A stretch of DNA of 64,000 nucleotides from Rhabditophanes sp. KR3021 (Eukaryota > Nematoda > Chromadorea > Rhabditida > Alloionematidae): assembly GCA_963281155.1 (NCBI GenBank), contig CAUJLY010000005.1, positions 1,984,001 through 2,048,000 of the forward strand. The letters run 5' to 3'. How positions within the stretch are numbered: position 1 is the stretch's first letter; the number at the start of each line of letters is the position of its first letter. The position numbers and the translations under genes were made by a program. Under the pieces are notes generated by a model, which was not told where the DNA came from, ran no database searches, and worked only from the letters and a program-made list of their open reading frames with translations. Below are positions 1-11,234 of the stretch, in pieces.

Positions 1-1
1 C

Positions 2-538
2 ACAACTTTTCCTTTACTGAAACTCATTCCGGGTAACACCTTCATCCACTCATCGGATTTTTCTGCCTCCGCCATTGATATCCTTAAAAAAGATTCCCAA
101 TACGATACTTCTAAATGCTCTGCCTTTGTGTGGGACATTACGAGGGAAACGGACCAAATCCCTGACGCTTCTGGGGACATCATTGTGTGTATTTATGTGT
201 TATCTGCCTTAAAGCCTGATCAACAGAGCACTGCCATCTCCAATTTAGTTAGGAAGCTTAAGCCAGGTGGCCAATTGTTGTTGAAAGATTATGGACGCTA
301 CGATTTGACTCAGTTAAGATTCAAGAAGAATCGGTACATTGACGATAATTTTTATTGTAGAGGGGATGGTACTTTCGTGTACTTTTTCACGTCTGACGAG
401 CTTGATACTTTATTTACCAAAGCTGGTCTTGTAAAAGTTCAAAACACCGTTGACAGACGTCTAATTGTAAATCGTGCCAAACAAGTAAAAATGTATCGGG
501 TCTGGATGCAATGTGTTTACAAAAAACCCCTTCTTTAA
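2..538 (+). CDS. METTL2: tRNA (cytosine-3) methyltransferase, METTL2/METTL8 type, C-terminal part
   Basis: Partial gene, truncated by the window edge. The frame is open from base 2 to the TAA at 536-538, giving about 178 residues. The visible part is the second half of a Rossmann-type SAM methyltransferase: a beta strand ending in an acidic segment (YDTSKCSAFVWDIT), a VLSAL helix region, LKPGGQLLLKDYGRYD, LRFKKNRYIDDNFYCRGDGT and the FFTSDELDTLF segment, all characteristic of the METTL2/6/8 family that methylates C32 of tRNAs. The glycine-rich SAM motif I lies upstream of the window. The internal GTG at 128 is not the start. NSUN5, another RNA methyltransferase, begins only 90 bp downstream on the same strand, which suggests one operon. 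METTL6/8 cannot be fully excluded without the N-terminus. Confidence 0.85.
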   Translation, partial: TTFPLLKLIPGNTFIHSSDFSASAIDILKKDSQYDTSKCSAFVWDITRETDQIPDASGDIIVCIYVLSALKPDQQSTAISNLVRKLKPGGQLLLKDYGRYDLTQLRFKKNRYIDDNFYCRGDGTFVYFFTSDELDTLFTKAGLVKVQNTVDRRLIVNRAKQVKMYRVWMQCVYKKPLL

Positions 539-592
539 TATGGACTTGTCTTTTTAATTGTTGAAAATATTATTATTTTATACATTCTAATA

Positions 593-607
593 AACTTTTT
601 TTAATAG
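593..607 (+). promoter_or_regulatory. putative trans-splice acceptor before NSUN5
   Basis: A U-rich tract ending in AATAG lies 55-69 nt after the METTL2 stop and 21 nt before the NSUN5 ATG. An AATAAA-like polyadenylation signal sits immediately upstream of it. The arrangement is that of a nematode operon junction with spliced-leader addition. Inferred from sequence only. Confidence 0.5.
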
Positions 608-628
608 GATAAAAAGAAATTGCTTAAA

Positions 629-1813
629 ATGTGTAGTGAAACTCTTAAACTTAAGAAGTTTTTTGATGAATTGTTGAAACTTGACTTTGTCAAGGCGGCT
701 GCCCGCAAACCAGCTTTTAGAAGAAACACAAGTCTTTTCATGGTCATGCTTTATGAGATGCTTGAGGGAAATGGATATAAAGCGATTCCTAAGAAATATC
801 GCACTGAACTTGACTCAATTAAGACTGCGTTGATGATAACGTTGGCTGAGATGGATAAAGAAGGTACTGGATTGAAGAATTACAAGTCACAGACTGAGAA
901 AGTTGGAGTTATACCAAGATATGCTCGTGTCAATACAATCAAGGCGACATTCGAGGAAATCCAAGTAGAATTCGAGAAGAATGGCTATGTCTTTGAGGCT
1001 CTTGAACAAGGAATTGAGCCAAAGGAATTTTGTTCTAAAATTGAATCTATGGATAAGAAACAAGTATTCATAGATTGTCATGTGAAGAATCTCTTGATAT
1101 TTGCACCAACTTCAAGAATCAATGGTCTCCCGGAAGTCAAGAATAAGAAACTTATTTTGCAAGACAAAGCTTCTTGTTTAGCTTCTGAGTTATTAGCTCC
1201 ACCATCTGGATCAAAAGTCATTGATGTTTGTGCTGCACCTGGAATGAAAACTACCCATTTGCTTGCTCTGATGGGTAATAAAGGTAGAGTTTATGCCTTT
1301 GATCGGGACAAGACTCGTTTCGAAGATCTTAAGACAAATATGCTTGCTTCTGGATCGGAATGCGGAACTATCTTTAACCAAGATTTCTTGAAAGTTGAAG
1401 TTGGAAAGATGCCTTACGATGAAGTTGAATATGCTTTGGTTGATCCTCCTTGTTCTGGCAGTGGTATGATTAAGAGATTGGACTCATTTATTGATGATGA
1501 ACAAAAAGACGACAAAAGACTTGCAGGGTTAGGAAATTTACAAGCTATGCTTCTCAAACATGCTATGAAGTTGCCGAAGCTCAAGAAAGTGGTGTACTCC
1601 ACTTGTAGTATTCACGAAGCTGAGAATGAAAGAGTAATTGAAGAAGTCTTGAAAGACGAAGATATTGCGGCTCAATTCAAACTGGTCAATGCTTTGCCTT
1701 CTTGGAAGCACCGTGGATTGGATTGTTATGACTTTGGAGACAAATGCCTCAGATGCGACCCACAAACAGACAAAACTAATGGATTTTTTGTTGCTATTTT
1801 TGAAAGAATTTAA
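629..1813 (+). CDS. NSUN5: 28S rRNA (cytosine-5) methyltransferase NSUN5
   Basis: Single-exon gene, 394 residues from the ATG at 629. A TTG nine bases upstream is in frame but is not needed. The NOL1/NOP2/Sun fold is clear: LQDKASCLASELL, the SAM-binding VIDVCAAPGMKTTHLLAL, FDRDKTR, the motif IV loop DPPCSGSG whose Cys releases product, and motif VI YSTCS with the nucleophilic Cys. NSUN5 rather than NOP2 or NSUN2 is chosen because of the FVKAAARKPAF-type N-terminal region, short overall length and DPxCSGSGM context. In other animals NSUN5 methylates one cytosine of large-subunit rRNA in the nucleolus. It probably forms an operon with the upstream METTL2-like gene and converges with PPP1R11, whose stop lies 122 bp away. 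Confidence 0.92.
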   Translation: MCSETLKLKKFFDELLKLDFVKAAARKPAFRRNTSLFMVMLYEMLEGNGYKAIPKKYRTELDSIKTALMITLAEMDKEGTGLKNYKSQTEKVGVIPRYARVNTIKATFEEIQVEFEKNGYVFEALEQGIEPKEFCSKIESMDKKQVFIDCHVKNLLIFAPTSRINGLPEVKNKKLILQDKASCLASELLAPPSGSKVIDVCAAPGMKTTHLLALMGNKGRVYAFDRDKTRFEDLKTNMLASGSECGTIFNQDFLKVEVGKMPYDEVEYALVDPPCSGSGMIKRLDSFIDDEQKDDKRLAGLGNLQAMLLKHAMKLPKLKKVVYSTCSIHEAENERVIEEVLKDEDIAAQFKLVNALPSWKHRGLDCYDFGDKCLRCDPQTDKTNGFFVAIFERI

Positions 1814-1934
1814 TATTATTGTTGCTTTTTTGTTATGTTATATTTTTGTTTTAATAAAGAAGGATAAGTAAAAAGTCTTTGAAATTACTTTATTGTAAAG
1901 ATAAGTGTTTATATAAAATTACATCCACCCATAA

Positions 1935-2362
1935 TTAATTAGCACAAAATCCATCGCAGTATTTGTGGCTATTTTCCTTTTTCTTCTCAACATGTCCTTT
2001 ACAATGCTCAGTCTCATCCTAAAGTAATCATTAATTGATTTAGAAAGAATTAAATAAATTACCTCGTCAGAATCTGAAGAACTTTCATCCCATCTCTTTG
2101 TCTTTTTGAAAATACAACAACATTTCGATTTCTTCCTGTTTAGGTTTTCATTGTCGACTGTATTCTCAGACCAAGTGACACTGGAAAAAGAAATAACCGT
2201 TAATACTTCCAATTAAACTTACTTTGGTGTTGTAGATGTTCCTGGATTAGCAGATAATCGTAAAATCAGTGGCGCGACTGTAGATGCGGTTGTTGAAGTA
2301 GTTTGTTGCTCTGTCTCGGTTTCAGTACAATTTTGACAGTTATTACCTGGTTGAGTCGCCAT
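1935..2362 (-). CDS. PPP1R11: PP1 inhibitor-3 / PPP1R11 family protein
   Basis: Three exons (2362-2223, 2180-2063, 2018-1935) separated by 42- and 44-bp introns, 113 residues, phases consistent. The diagnostic block is in exon 2: VTWSENTVDNENLNRKKSKC followed by CCIFKKTKRWDESSSDSDE, matching the VEWxxDTVDNEhhxRxSSKCCCI core of inhibitor-3/YPI1. VTW is the RVxF-type docking motif for protein phosphatase 1 and CCC is the family cysteine cluster. Exon 3 supplies the His/Cys part (HCKGHVEKKK) that corresponds to CGHTHCVRGHRK in mammals, a region linked to E3-ligase activity there. Expected role: inhibitor and chaperone of nuclear PP1. The protein is close to the usual length (about 110-126 aa). 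Confidence 0.93.
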
Positions 2363-2727
2363 TTTTAGTGAATATTTATTTTATTATGCTACAAATATAA
2401 CTAATTTTCCTAGTGCAAGGATATATGGTACCAATATATTCTCGCCAAGAGTTTATAAGTTTATAAACAAGAACTTTAAAACAAAAAATGTAAATATAAA
2501 TGTGTGACATCTTTATTAAAATTAAATATGATGTAAATACATATCAATTAAATGTTTATTACAATTTTGGTATTTAAATGGTGCTTTTTAATTAGGAGAC
2601 AATAATTATGTATAAACAATTTTATATTTTTCATTAATTTGTCTCATTTCCTTAATTTTGATAAATTGTTATTCAGAGAAAAAATAATGAACGTAAAAGG
2701 ATGTTAATAGTAAGTAGTTATTTGCTG
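2363..2727. other. intergenic gap between PPP1R11 and G-alpha
   Basis: 365 bp of AT-rich sequence between two minus-strand genes. It contains the promoter or trans-splice region of PPP1R11 and the 3' UTR of the G-alpha gene. I see no gene in it. Confidence 0.6.
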
Positions 2728-4268
2728 TTAATATAATCCACAACCTTGGAGATTAGCTTGAATGATCATATCTATGACAGAATCCAAAATCATTTGAACT
2801 TGGTTTGTGTCAGTAGCACAAGTTTGATGGATGTAAATGGTTTTATCGGGGTTAGCATTTAGTTGTTCGAATTTCTCTTCAATGAATTTTACTTGGTCGT
2901 CGTACGAATTGCTACCTGTGGACAATTTAAATTCAATATAGCTTTCAATTAATTGGCTTACCTTTGTAATCATCAAATGCTAATTTAATTGAAGTTTTCT
3001 TAATCTTCTCAGTGAAAAGATCTTTTTTATTTAAGAAAAGAATCATTGAAGTATTAATAAACCAACGTGAGTTACAAATTGATTCAAAAAGGCGCATGGA
3101 TTCCATCATTCGATTCTAAATAATTTCTTATTTAGTTTAACTATATTATAAACTTACTGTTGTCTCGTCTTCGAAAAGTACCTTAAACAAACAAAGAGAT
3201 TAGTTATATCAAATGATTAGGAACAATTGAATTGTTCAATGGTTTTTTTAATTTTTTAGCTCAATACATCAAACTTTTACCAAATAAACGTCTCTAAAAT
3301 ATCTAATGCTACTATCACAATTTTTATTAGAGTAGATATTGACAAAATAAATGTCTTAATTCTAGTGTGGAAACCTTTTGATCTATCCTAGTAAAGTTTA
3401 TTCAAATTGCTTAATTTTTAATTTATGGGTTGTTCTTATTAATAAAACACTTAAAAGTGTCTTTAATAATTTAATAAACTAACTTGGTCATATTCACTAA
3501 TTGCGGCAATAAAAATAATTGCATTTACATCCTCAAAGCAATGGATCCATTTTTTACGTTCAGAACGTTGGCCTCCAACGTCAAAGACTCGGAAATCGAC
3601 ATTTTTCATTCTAAAGCTAGTTTCTACTATTCCGGTTGTCTAAAATTTAAAATATAATCATTAATCAAACCCCCAAATATACCTTAATACGACTGAGCAA
3701 GATGTCCTGTTCGGTTGGCATATAGTCGACCGCTGAAATTCTTTGAACACTATCCAAAAAGTATCCAACTGACTCAGGAAGTTGAAACTCATTACCCCTT
3801 TGAATGGCGGTCTTATTAATAGAAGGATCCTGCCATAAACGATAAATTGCATCACATAAAGGCTGAGTGATTTGTTCAGATTCTTCTCCTCGTTTAATTA
3901 CATCGTTAACAAGAATCATATCCTTTTCAGCATCTGGGTAGCTTAAAGGTAAATTTAGCAAAGTTACTCCCCTAAGCAGTGTTCCCATTCCATTGACGGT
4001 GTTATTGTAGATTACACTCTTCTGCTTTGATGTCTCTTCCTGTGAAAAGCCGTGGTCGTGCAGGATTCTAAAAAGTTTAGTTAAATTTAACTACGCAAAC
4101 AATTTACCTCATCTGCTTCAAAACAGTTGATTTACCACACTCTCCACTGCCTAATAAAAGAAGTTTAACAATTTTTTGCTGACTCATATGCCCTGCCACT
4201 AGTTCTTTATCAATTTGTTTTGTCTTATTCATCATGTCCTTTTCGTCAGAACTTTGACAAACACCCAT
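2728..4268 (-). CDS. heterotrimeric G-protein alpha subunit, Gi/o-like nematode GPA class
   Basis: Six exons: 4268-4108, 4067-3683, 3639-3484, 3181-3158 (only 24 bp), 3115-2962, 2915-2728. All phases agree and the product is 355 residues, the exact family length. The start is placed at MGVCQSS rather than an upstream in-frame Met because Gly2 gives the myristoylation signal and Cys4 a palmitoylation site. P-loop reads GSGECGKST (usually GAGESGKST), switch I ends in TTGIVE, switch II is [13 protein letters not shown]4 is FLNKKDLF, G5 TCATDT. The C-terminus GCGLY matches Go and keeps the Cys four from the end that pertussis toxin modifies. The helical domain is divergent, as in nematode chemosensory GPA proteins. 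It signals at the plasma membrane; a conserved Go is less likely given the divergence. Confidence 0.93.
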
Positions 4269-6540
4269 TTCTAGTATAAAATACACTCGATTACTGTACG
4301 CTTTCGCGGAAATCTTAAGTATGTAAAAAACCTGAAAATTGCTAATTAAAATAATATTCTCATTCCAATAAACTAATTGATTTTAATTATCCAACCTTGT
4401 AGACAATTATCATCAACAAATTTTTTTAAATTCTACAGTAATAAAGAAATATAACAATTGACAATATAAATGTGTACTCGCTGTGATGAACATTTTGTTA
4501 ACAAGCATCAAATGGCTGGCAGTTGGCAATTAAATATTTAACAGCATTTATCCTTCTAAACTCATAATTAATAATTAAACTTTTGCCAACGCACTCTACT
4601 TTAAAGAACACTTTCAAAAACAAAACATATGTAACTAAATTAACTTATTCGAAAAATTAAATGTACCATATTTTTTTACCTTACAAAAGTGCATAATTTC
4701 CTACATCATTCATAGACATAACAATCACATAAAAATAAATATTTAAAACAGTAATTGCTAATTCTTCATTTAGACTTTAAAGTTTACTTAAAGGTTACAA
4801 GAAAATTTTACATAAATAATGAAAGAAAAAGAAAATATGCAAATGTACATATACTTTTCTGGCACAATTTTAAATGGATGCTTACTTATTATTGAAGACG
4901 TCAGAAAAATGATGAAAAATTACCTTGGCAACCAAGGTAGACCTAAATTTTTATTTTGCCTTTTAATTATAACTTATAAATGATGGTTAAATATTATATG
5001 ATACAAAAAACATGAACCTTATTATAGGTCTTATCGTAGTATATCAAACAACATCCTCCTCTGCTTTTGTATATTCACTTAAGGCTGAGGATAATTGCAA
5101 AACCAAAACGAAATATGAATAAAAATATATACACTTAAATAAAACTCAATACAACCTTATTTATTACTAACAAAATATCCACATTTAATTAAATTTATGG
5201 CAAACAAAAGAAAAAAAGGTTATTGTATAGTTGATGTGTTTATGAGTTTAAAATTAAAGTTAAGAAGAGGGTATGTACTTGATAAACGTATAATATATTC
5301 AACGCCCTTCACAAAAATCTGTTTCATTTTAAGCGACAGGTTTTACATCATTTAGGTAGTATATTATGTACATTTCAATTCGTGGAAATGGCAAGGAAAA
5401 GGTAAATTATAATTAAATATATTCCCTTCTCATCGTCATATATTACTTTCAACCTATAGAGGTAGCTACAAAATAAATGAGGTAAAAAATGTGTGCTAAT
5501 ATTAAGAGAAAGTAGGGAATTCAACTAGATATGCCTGTGGCTAAATTAATAAATGATACAAAAAATTGGCAAAGGTAGTTTTTAGGAAAACATTTTATAT
5601 ATTTTTGTAAGTTTCTTCGTAATTAAAGGGATTTCCGAGAGGAGTATAATTGAATTAAATATACATACATTCCATTTCATATGTACCAATTATTAATGGA
5701 ATATTTTGTTCCAAACAATAAGAATTTATGAGGAAAAGTTTTCACCATCCATTTTAAAACCAAAGCAATAACAAATTATCAGAACTTTGAAAAGTAAAAA
5801 AGTAATGGCAATTGCGACGTATACATAATTTATATATAATTCAAAAGGTGTGAATAATTAATAAAAAGTTGAAAAGTATTATAAATTAATTAAAACAAAC
5901 TGCGGTAATAAAAATATAGAGAAAAGCATGTGATGGTGATTGAAATGAATTTATATTTATTCGGGGAAAACATCCAACATTCGTATTTTATAGCATTTAA
6001 AATAAAGAAGGCAAGTCATTTTGATGAAGTTGTCCTAATACAAGGTAGTAAGTACAGAATTAATGCTGTCATAATCTTCTAATTAATATCCGCTGAGGGG
6101 TCAATCAGAGAGACATAAACGGAAATATATCTTTCAAAAGTACAGGGACTCTTGCATTAAAGGTATAAATTTATATTGTGTTTTCGATGTCCCTAACCTT
6201 GATGGCATAAAGGAATTACAAGCATCTACTACAATCGTCACTTTCCAAATGAATTACACAACAGTAAAAAATAATAAAAATATAATACTACAATATGTTC
6301 TCTTTATGCTTCTATTAAATTCAGACATTCACGTATGAAAAACAATCTCTGCAATTTTGGTTTGAAAGTAATCATACCTTATAAACACGTAAATAATGAA
6401 TCTAACGTGTCATAGAAAATAATTTCAAATCAATTATGGGATGAAACTTTTGAGAATGTGATAATTTATTGTGAAAAGGGTCTAAATAAATTAAAAAGTT
6501 GAGGTGATGAATTAACAGAGGCAATTAAATTTTTAAATAA
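4269..6540. other. 2.3-kb gene-free upstream region of G-alpha
   Basis: No open frame with coding character on either strand. The part from 4524 to 5821 carries six TGGCAA words on the plus strand (4524, 4926, 5198, 5389, 5567, 5816), one of them inside the X-box-like palindrome. Most likely the promoter region of the G-alpha gene plus the 3' flank of the lectin gene. Confidence 0.5.
4918..4939 (-). promoter_or_regulatory. X-box-like (RFX) palindrome upstream of G-alpha
   Basis: The plus strand reads TACCTTGGCAACCAAGGTA at 4921-4939, a perfect palindrome of 8-bp arms around CAA. On the minus strand GTTGCCAAGGTAAT differs from the RFX X-box GTTRCCATGGYAAC at two positions. It lies about 650 bp upstream of the G-alpha start. 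In nematodes RFX/DAF-19 X-boxes drive ciliated-neuron genes, usually closer to the ATG than this. Confidence 0.4.
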
Positions 6541-7562
6541 TTAAGTCTTAATTTCAGCAGGTGATAAGGAGTTTGTCGTCACTTCTGCTTTTAATTTGCA
6601 AACAAATGCCAGTTTCTCTCCTTCATTGCCATTTTCCCATGAACCCTGGTCTTCAGTTTTGGAAGTTATCATTTTGACGGCTCTTCCAAGCTCATTTGAT
6701 GGAAAGCCTTAAACATAAATTATTTGAAAATATATGCTTTGTTACCTTCTTTATATTTATTAAATTCTCCAAAGGTAGAATTGTCTAACCACTTGGATTG
6801 ACTTCCCTCATACTCTAACCCAATCCAAACATTCATATTATCTTTGTTTATTTGGACTAAATTCAAAATATAATTGTTGTCGTCATTAGAATGAATTGAA
6901 ACTAATTGTGCTTGTTGTTTTTGGCACTCATCATTCGCTTCTACAAAGGTCTTTTTGTCATTAATAAACCTGTAACAAGCGTCATTTGCCGTATTCCTAG
7001 TAAAATACTCAGCACATTTCTGAATCACATTTGTTGTTGATAGTTGTTGACAAATAACATGATGTTTTGTTGTTCCACACGGTTCCGAATACCATTGACC
7101 AAATGAATTAACATTTAAGTCCTCAATGTTGTTGTAATAGCAACCACCGTCTAATGAGTTTGCGGAGTTGTTAAAGAAGTTTCTATAATTGGTTAAAACG
7201 GTGCCTTCATCCCACGCGCATGAAGAGTCATTTACGCAACTTAGTCCTATCCAAAAACTTTTATGATTATTACCTGACAGCTTTATTATTAAACTATTTT
7301 GGTTGTCATTCTCAATGGAGGGTAAATAGGAATTTAAATCTGAACATAATTTTGCTGCATCTTTCCTTGTAAAAAGTTCCTCACCAAATATCTAAATTGA
7401 GTTACAAATAAATTAAAAATAATTAATGTTTACCATATAACATCTTTGATCTTCTTTCATAACAAAACCTTTTGTCAAACAACCAGATTCTTCTTCGTAA
7501 TTAATACTTTTGCCATAACAAGCAGTAGAAAATGCAATAACAAATGCAAGGAACTTTTGCAT
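6541..7562 (-). CDS. secreted protein with two C-type lectin-like domains
   Basis: Three exons (7562-7434, 7391-6746, 6707-6541) with short introns, 313 residues. The N-terminus MQKFLAFVIAFSTACYG is a signal peptide. The first CTLD runs from about residue 27 to 155 (CLTKGF...CYM, WIGLSC, CAWDEGTVL, WYSEPCGTTKHHVICQQL); the second from about 162 to 295 (CAEYF...CYRFINDKKTFVEANDECQ, QLVSIHS, VWIGLEYE, and GEKLAFVCKL). The second domain lacks the penultimate Cys and the EPN or WND calcium-sugar residues are not evident, so carbohydrate binding is doubtful. This matches the large nematode clec family of secreted, often immune-responsive or intestinal proteins. Function cannot be named more closely. 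Confidence 0.88.
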
Positions 7563-8013
7563 TTTCAAATACGAAATTAAATGATATATGTATATTTATG
7601 AAAAATAAACAAGTGATTAAAACTATATACCTTATTAAAATGATGGACACTCAACTTTAAAGCAGCCCTTATCATTTTAATATTGTACAAACGTTCATAT
7701 TGGTGACAAAATTAATGTCTAAGAAGAAGTGTTATCGCTAAAATTACGATTAAACGTGGTTAATGAACAGAAAAAAAGTTGAACAAAAAATAATATTATG
7801 TGTCCACGTACTTTTAAAGTGATAATTTCGTAAAAAACATTTAACTTACTCATTAAGCGATGTATAGTTGAAAATTATTTGGATTATTGTAGACATATTT
7901 TGGTCATATGTTACTTTATCAGGTTTTATGAACTTTTATTATTGAAAAGTATAAACTAATTAACAAAAAATATTTTCATTAAAAAATTAATTAATAATAA
8001 AGAAAATAAATAT
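7563..8013. other. intergenic region between lectin and kelch genes
   Basis: About 450 bp, very AT-rich, between two minus-strand genes. It holds the lectin promoter and kelch 3' flank. I see nothing else. Confidence 0.5.
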
Positions 8014-9040
8014 TCACACGACACACTTTGACATAAAACCCATTTGCTTAGGTAAATTCACTTCAACTTGTTTCCACTTTCCAGTCTTCTTTTTGTATTC
8101 GTACGCATTATTTGAGTAGTATTTATTTCTGATCCCCAATACTAGAACCTTTTTCTCAATTTCACAGGCAATGCCTCCACTTACTGGTTCTGGGAAGTCT
8201 TGCATTTCATACCACTGGCATGCTTTAACGTCATAAGTGTAGCATTTATCGGAGTTGACAAAATCTTTGTCGAATCCACCAATACACATTATGTCATCGT
8301 CGAAGCTCGTTACAGCTTGACTATACGTACCATTTGGAATCTCATCTAATAATGACCACAAACCTTCTCTAGGGTCAAACCTTTGTATATTCAAACAATA
8401 TTTTCCACTTGTTATATAAAAAATGTCCTCAATCCGAACGCAACTATTGTAATAGTTTGCTTTTAACATCCTTGGCTGTTTGACATAACTCATATGTTCT
8501 GGATCAAAGCTAAGAGTAATTAAAAATTAATAAAAAATATTCTCGACATACCACCTAACTCTTTTAGTTGGTTTTTCATTTATCATTCCCCCAAAAGTGT
8601 AAATCTTGTTGTTAATGACCCCACTTGTCAAGTATAGCGTTACATTATCTAAAGCGAGATTAATTTTCTGAGATGCACTTGTATTTTTATTGTACCTGAA
8701 TAATTAAAATAAGAAATATGAATGCAACATACCTTTCAATTTCCGTAGATTCGTTTCCTCCTAAAAATAAGCAGAGAAATACAATAGAGGTCGTCTAATG
8801 TTTTAACTTACCCATGACAAAGACGTAATTTCCAACAGCTGCTGCCGTGTGCAATGTTCTTTTGATACCCATTCGTCCGATTTGAACCATAACTTTGTGC
8901 TTCGCATTTAAATGAAACACTAAATTGTTCATTCCCGTTCCGGCAACTAGAAATAGATATTAATCATCTTATTCTTACTTACATAGTAAATTTGATGGAT
9001 TTTTGGGAGCTTCCTGCTTTATTTCATTATACACCATCAT
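8014..9040 (-). CDS. kelch-repeat protein without BTB domain
   Basis: Five exons: 9040-8983, 8946-8812, 8760-8733 (28 bp), 8695-8552, 8509-8014; phases agree and the product is 286 residues. An in-frame TGA nine bases upstream of the first ATG supports the start. Kelch blades are visible as GG followed by spaced aromatic residues: VFVMGGNESTEIERYN, IYTFGGMINEKPTKRVRCFD, FYITSGKYCLNIQRFDPREG with W, MCIGGFDKDFVNSDKCYTYD with W, VLVLGIRNKYYSNNAYEY with W. Roughly five blades can be seen, so it may form a five- or six-bladed propeller. The N-terminal BTB-BACK region of typical kelch-like adaptors is absent, hence a role as a cullin-3 adaptor is unlikely; a stand-alone beta-propeller binding protein fits better. 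Confidence 0.85.
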
Positions 9041-10177
9041 TGAGAAAAGTCAATTCAAAAGTTAAAACTAATTTGTAAAAGGTGTCTTTGACAACTAGTA
9101 TCTAAAAAGTTTGGTTTGTTTCTGAAATGCTATGTATAATATGCATCTAACAAGCTTGTTAAATTTGTCATTAAGTTGATCGTGTGAATAGGACGTTGTG
9201 AAGAACCCAAGATCTTTGCATATGATCTAATGTTCCGAATCGGATTAATTATGTGACTTAGATTGCGGACCGCTAATCTATTTAGTAAGACTGCTTTATG
9301 ATTGGAGCTTTTAAAGTGGATTTTAACATCTTAATTATTTTGGATAGATCAACTTATAATATGCATGTAAATACTTCCCATATACTCGTTACTAAAGCAA
9401 GACTCACTTTTTTTATTTGGCATGGCTGATTTTTAAATTCCCAAGTTACTTTTATGTATAACAATCTAACTAAGGGTCAACGAACGAAACAACCTCTACA
9501 ACCATCAGGTTGCCAATAAAGTAGAACAAAATACTGTTTATACAAAAAATGAGTGTCTATCTAACTATTGCTTTTATCATGAAATTTTGAAGTATTTATA
9601 AATTCAACAAAATATTAAGATATATGTTTATTAAACAAGTTTAGACATATTGGATTCATGCGGGTAGATGTTGAGTTGCATCTTTGCTGGAAATGCTTAG
9701 TTCATGACCGACATGTGTTACTTACATATGCAAGGCTTTGAAATTAATGAAGGGCAAAACATATTAAACATTAGTACATTTGTGTGCAGGTTCCAAATTA
9801 ATGGACCGAATTCATGCATAATATGTAGTTCAAGATGTGGTTATTCGATTAAATGCTTGTTTAAGTTAATTCTAAATTAGATGGAAATATGATTTTTATG
9901 CTTATCTTTTTGTAACATTTTGATTAATACTAAACTTCAAGTTTTAATTGAGCATCTAGTCAATGAGATAAATGGTGTAGCATTAGGAGCTTTCATTTTT
10001 CTTAAATGCCTGGGAGTGGTGCAGTTTTTTATGCATATTATTTGGCTTGATTTAATTTAAACAATTATTCCAAGATGAATGAGTGAGTTGATACCATTTG
10101 TTCTGATTATGCGTTGTAATTCTTATTAGCTTAAGTGCTTTGATTATTAAGTGATCCAAATGCTTTTTGATCGGGTT

Positions 10178-10204
10178 GTACTATTACTTAATCTCCATAT
10201 TTAA
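10178..10204 (+). repeat. 27-nt imperfect palindrome, copy 1 (weak)
   Basis: Core AATCTCCATATTTAA aligned with the other copies; left arm GTACTAT is degraded. It has no following ATGCAT at the usual distance. The weakest member of the set. Confidence 0.35.
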
Positions 10205-11002
10205 GATATGTTCTCCATGTGTATTGGAAGTTAGTTATTTTTTAATGTTGTTGTGATTGGTGATAGATTTAACAACTAACAATTATGCGATAGGAAATTA
10301 GTTCAATTTAAATTTTCCATAAGGCCTAAAATACAATTATGCCAGGTAGTAAAGAATGCGATTGGCAAATTCAAAAAGAACGTATTATTCAAGAATGCGT
10401 AGCTTGGGCTATAATAGATTCCAATTCATACGGTGATAATTCCAAAAAATTAGATAAATGTAATATTATGGAATCTTATTGCAATAATGTAAATGCTAAC
10501 AATAGTAATCTTCGATGCTGATTATTGTTCCGTAATTACGTGAGAAGGAAATGCTGGGTTAACAACGATGTGCAAAAGTGATTCATAAATTAATTCGGGT
10601 AAATACTTAGTTTTAACTTTGTTGGAATTCATTGTAAATAGCAAAGGATGCAGTATATTGAAAGTGATTTCTTTAACAGAATGTATTAATGATACAAAAC
10701 TTTGATTTACAATCTAAATGGAGTCAATGAAATAAATACTTTGTAATACTTTTGTCGTTTAAATGGGCTTAATTTTCCTTTGATTCCCTGAAAATTGACA
10801 CTGTTGCTTTGCGGATATGTGGGGATAAATAATGCTGTTTTAGTACTTCAATTAGATATGAAAATATTATAGTAACTAATAATTATTGCATGCCAAATTT
10901 ATTCTTGTTTCTGATTCATGCTTAAATATTTTGTAAATGCCATTAATTTGACGTAGTTGATTGCACTAATTTATTTTGATATTTAATATCACATGAATAA
11001 CA

Positions 11003-11029
11003 GTAATTATATAGAATCTCCATATTTAC
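11003..11029 (+). repeat. 27-nt imperfect palindrome, copy 2
   Basis: GTAATTA, four bases, GAATCTCCA, then TATTTAC: the same 7-13-7 geometry as copies 4 and 5 with one mismatch in the right arm. A TGCAC follows about 46 nt after the left end. The 35 bp upstream also resemble copy 5. Confidence 0.5.
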
Positions 11030-11207
11030 ATTGTTTTTCCACATTTAATGCACGAATCAATAGGTAAAGTAACTGTTTTCCTTTTTTTAAATGAACTGTT
11101 AACTAAAGAATCATGCATGTTTGATTCATTTAATAGTTTCCATAATAGGGGTCTTTCTTCCTCCTGAAAGTCAAAAATAATATTTATTGCCATTCTTATA
11201 ATTTGTA

Positions 11208-11234
11208 AAGATTAGCCGGAATCTCCGTTATTCA
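11208..11234 (+). repeat. 27-nt imperfect palindrome, copy 3 (arms degraded)
   Basis: The GAATCTCCG core at 11219-11227 is perfect, the arms are degraded (AAGATTA and TTATTCA). TATGCAT follows at 11251, 43 nt after the left end, the same offset as in copy 5. Confidence 0.45.

Noticed and set aside
10339..10521. 60-codon ATG frame within the ATGCAT block
   Set aside because: No acceptor or family motif; length is within chance for the region.
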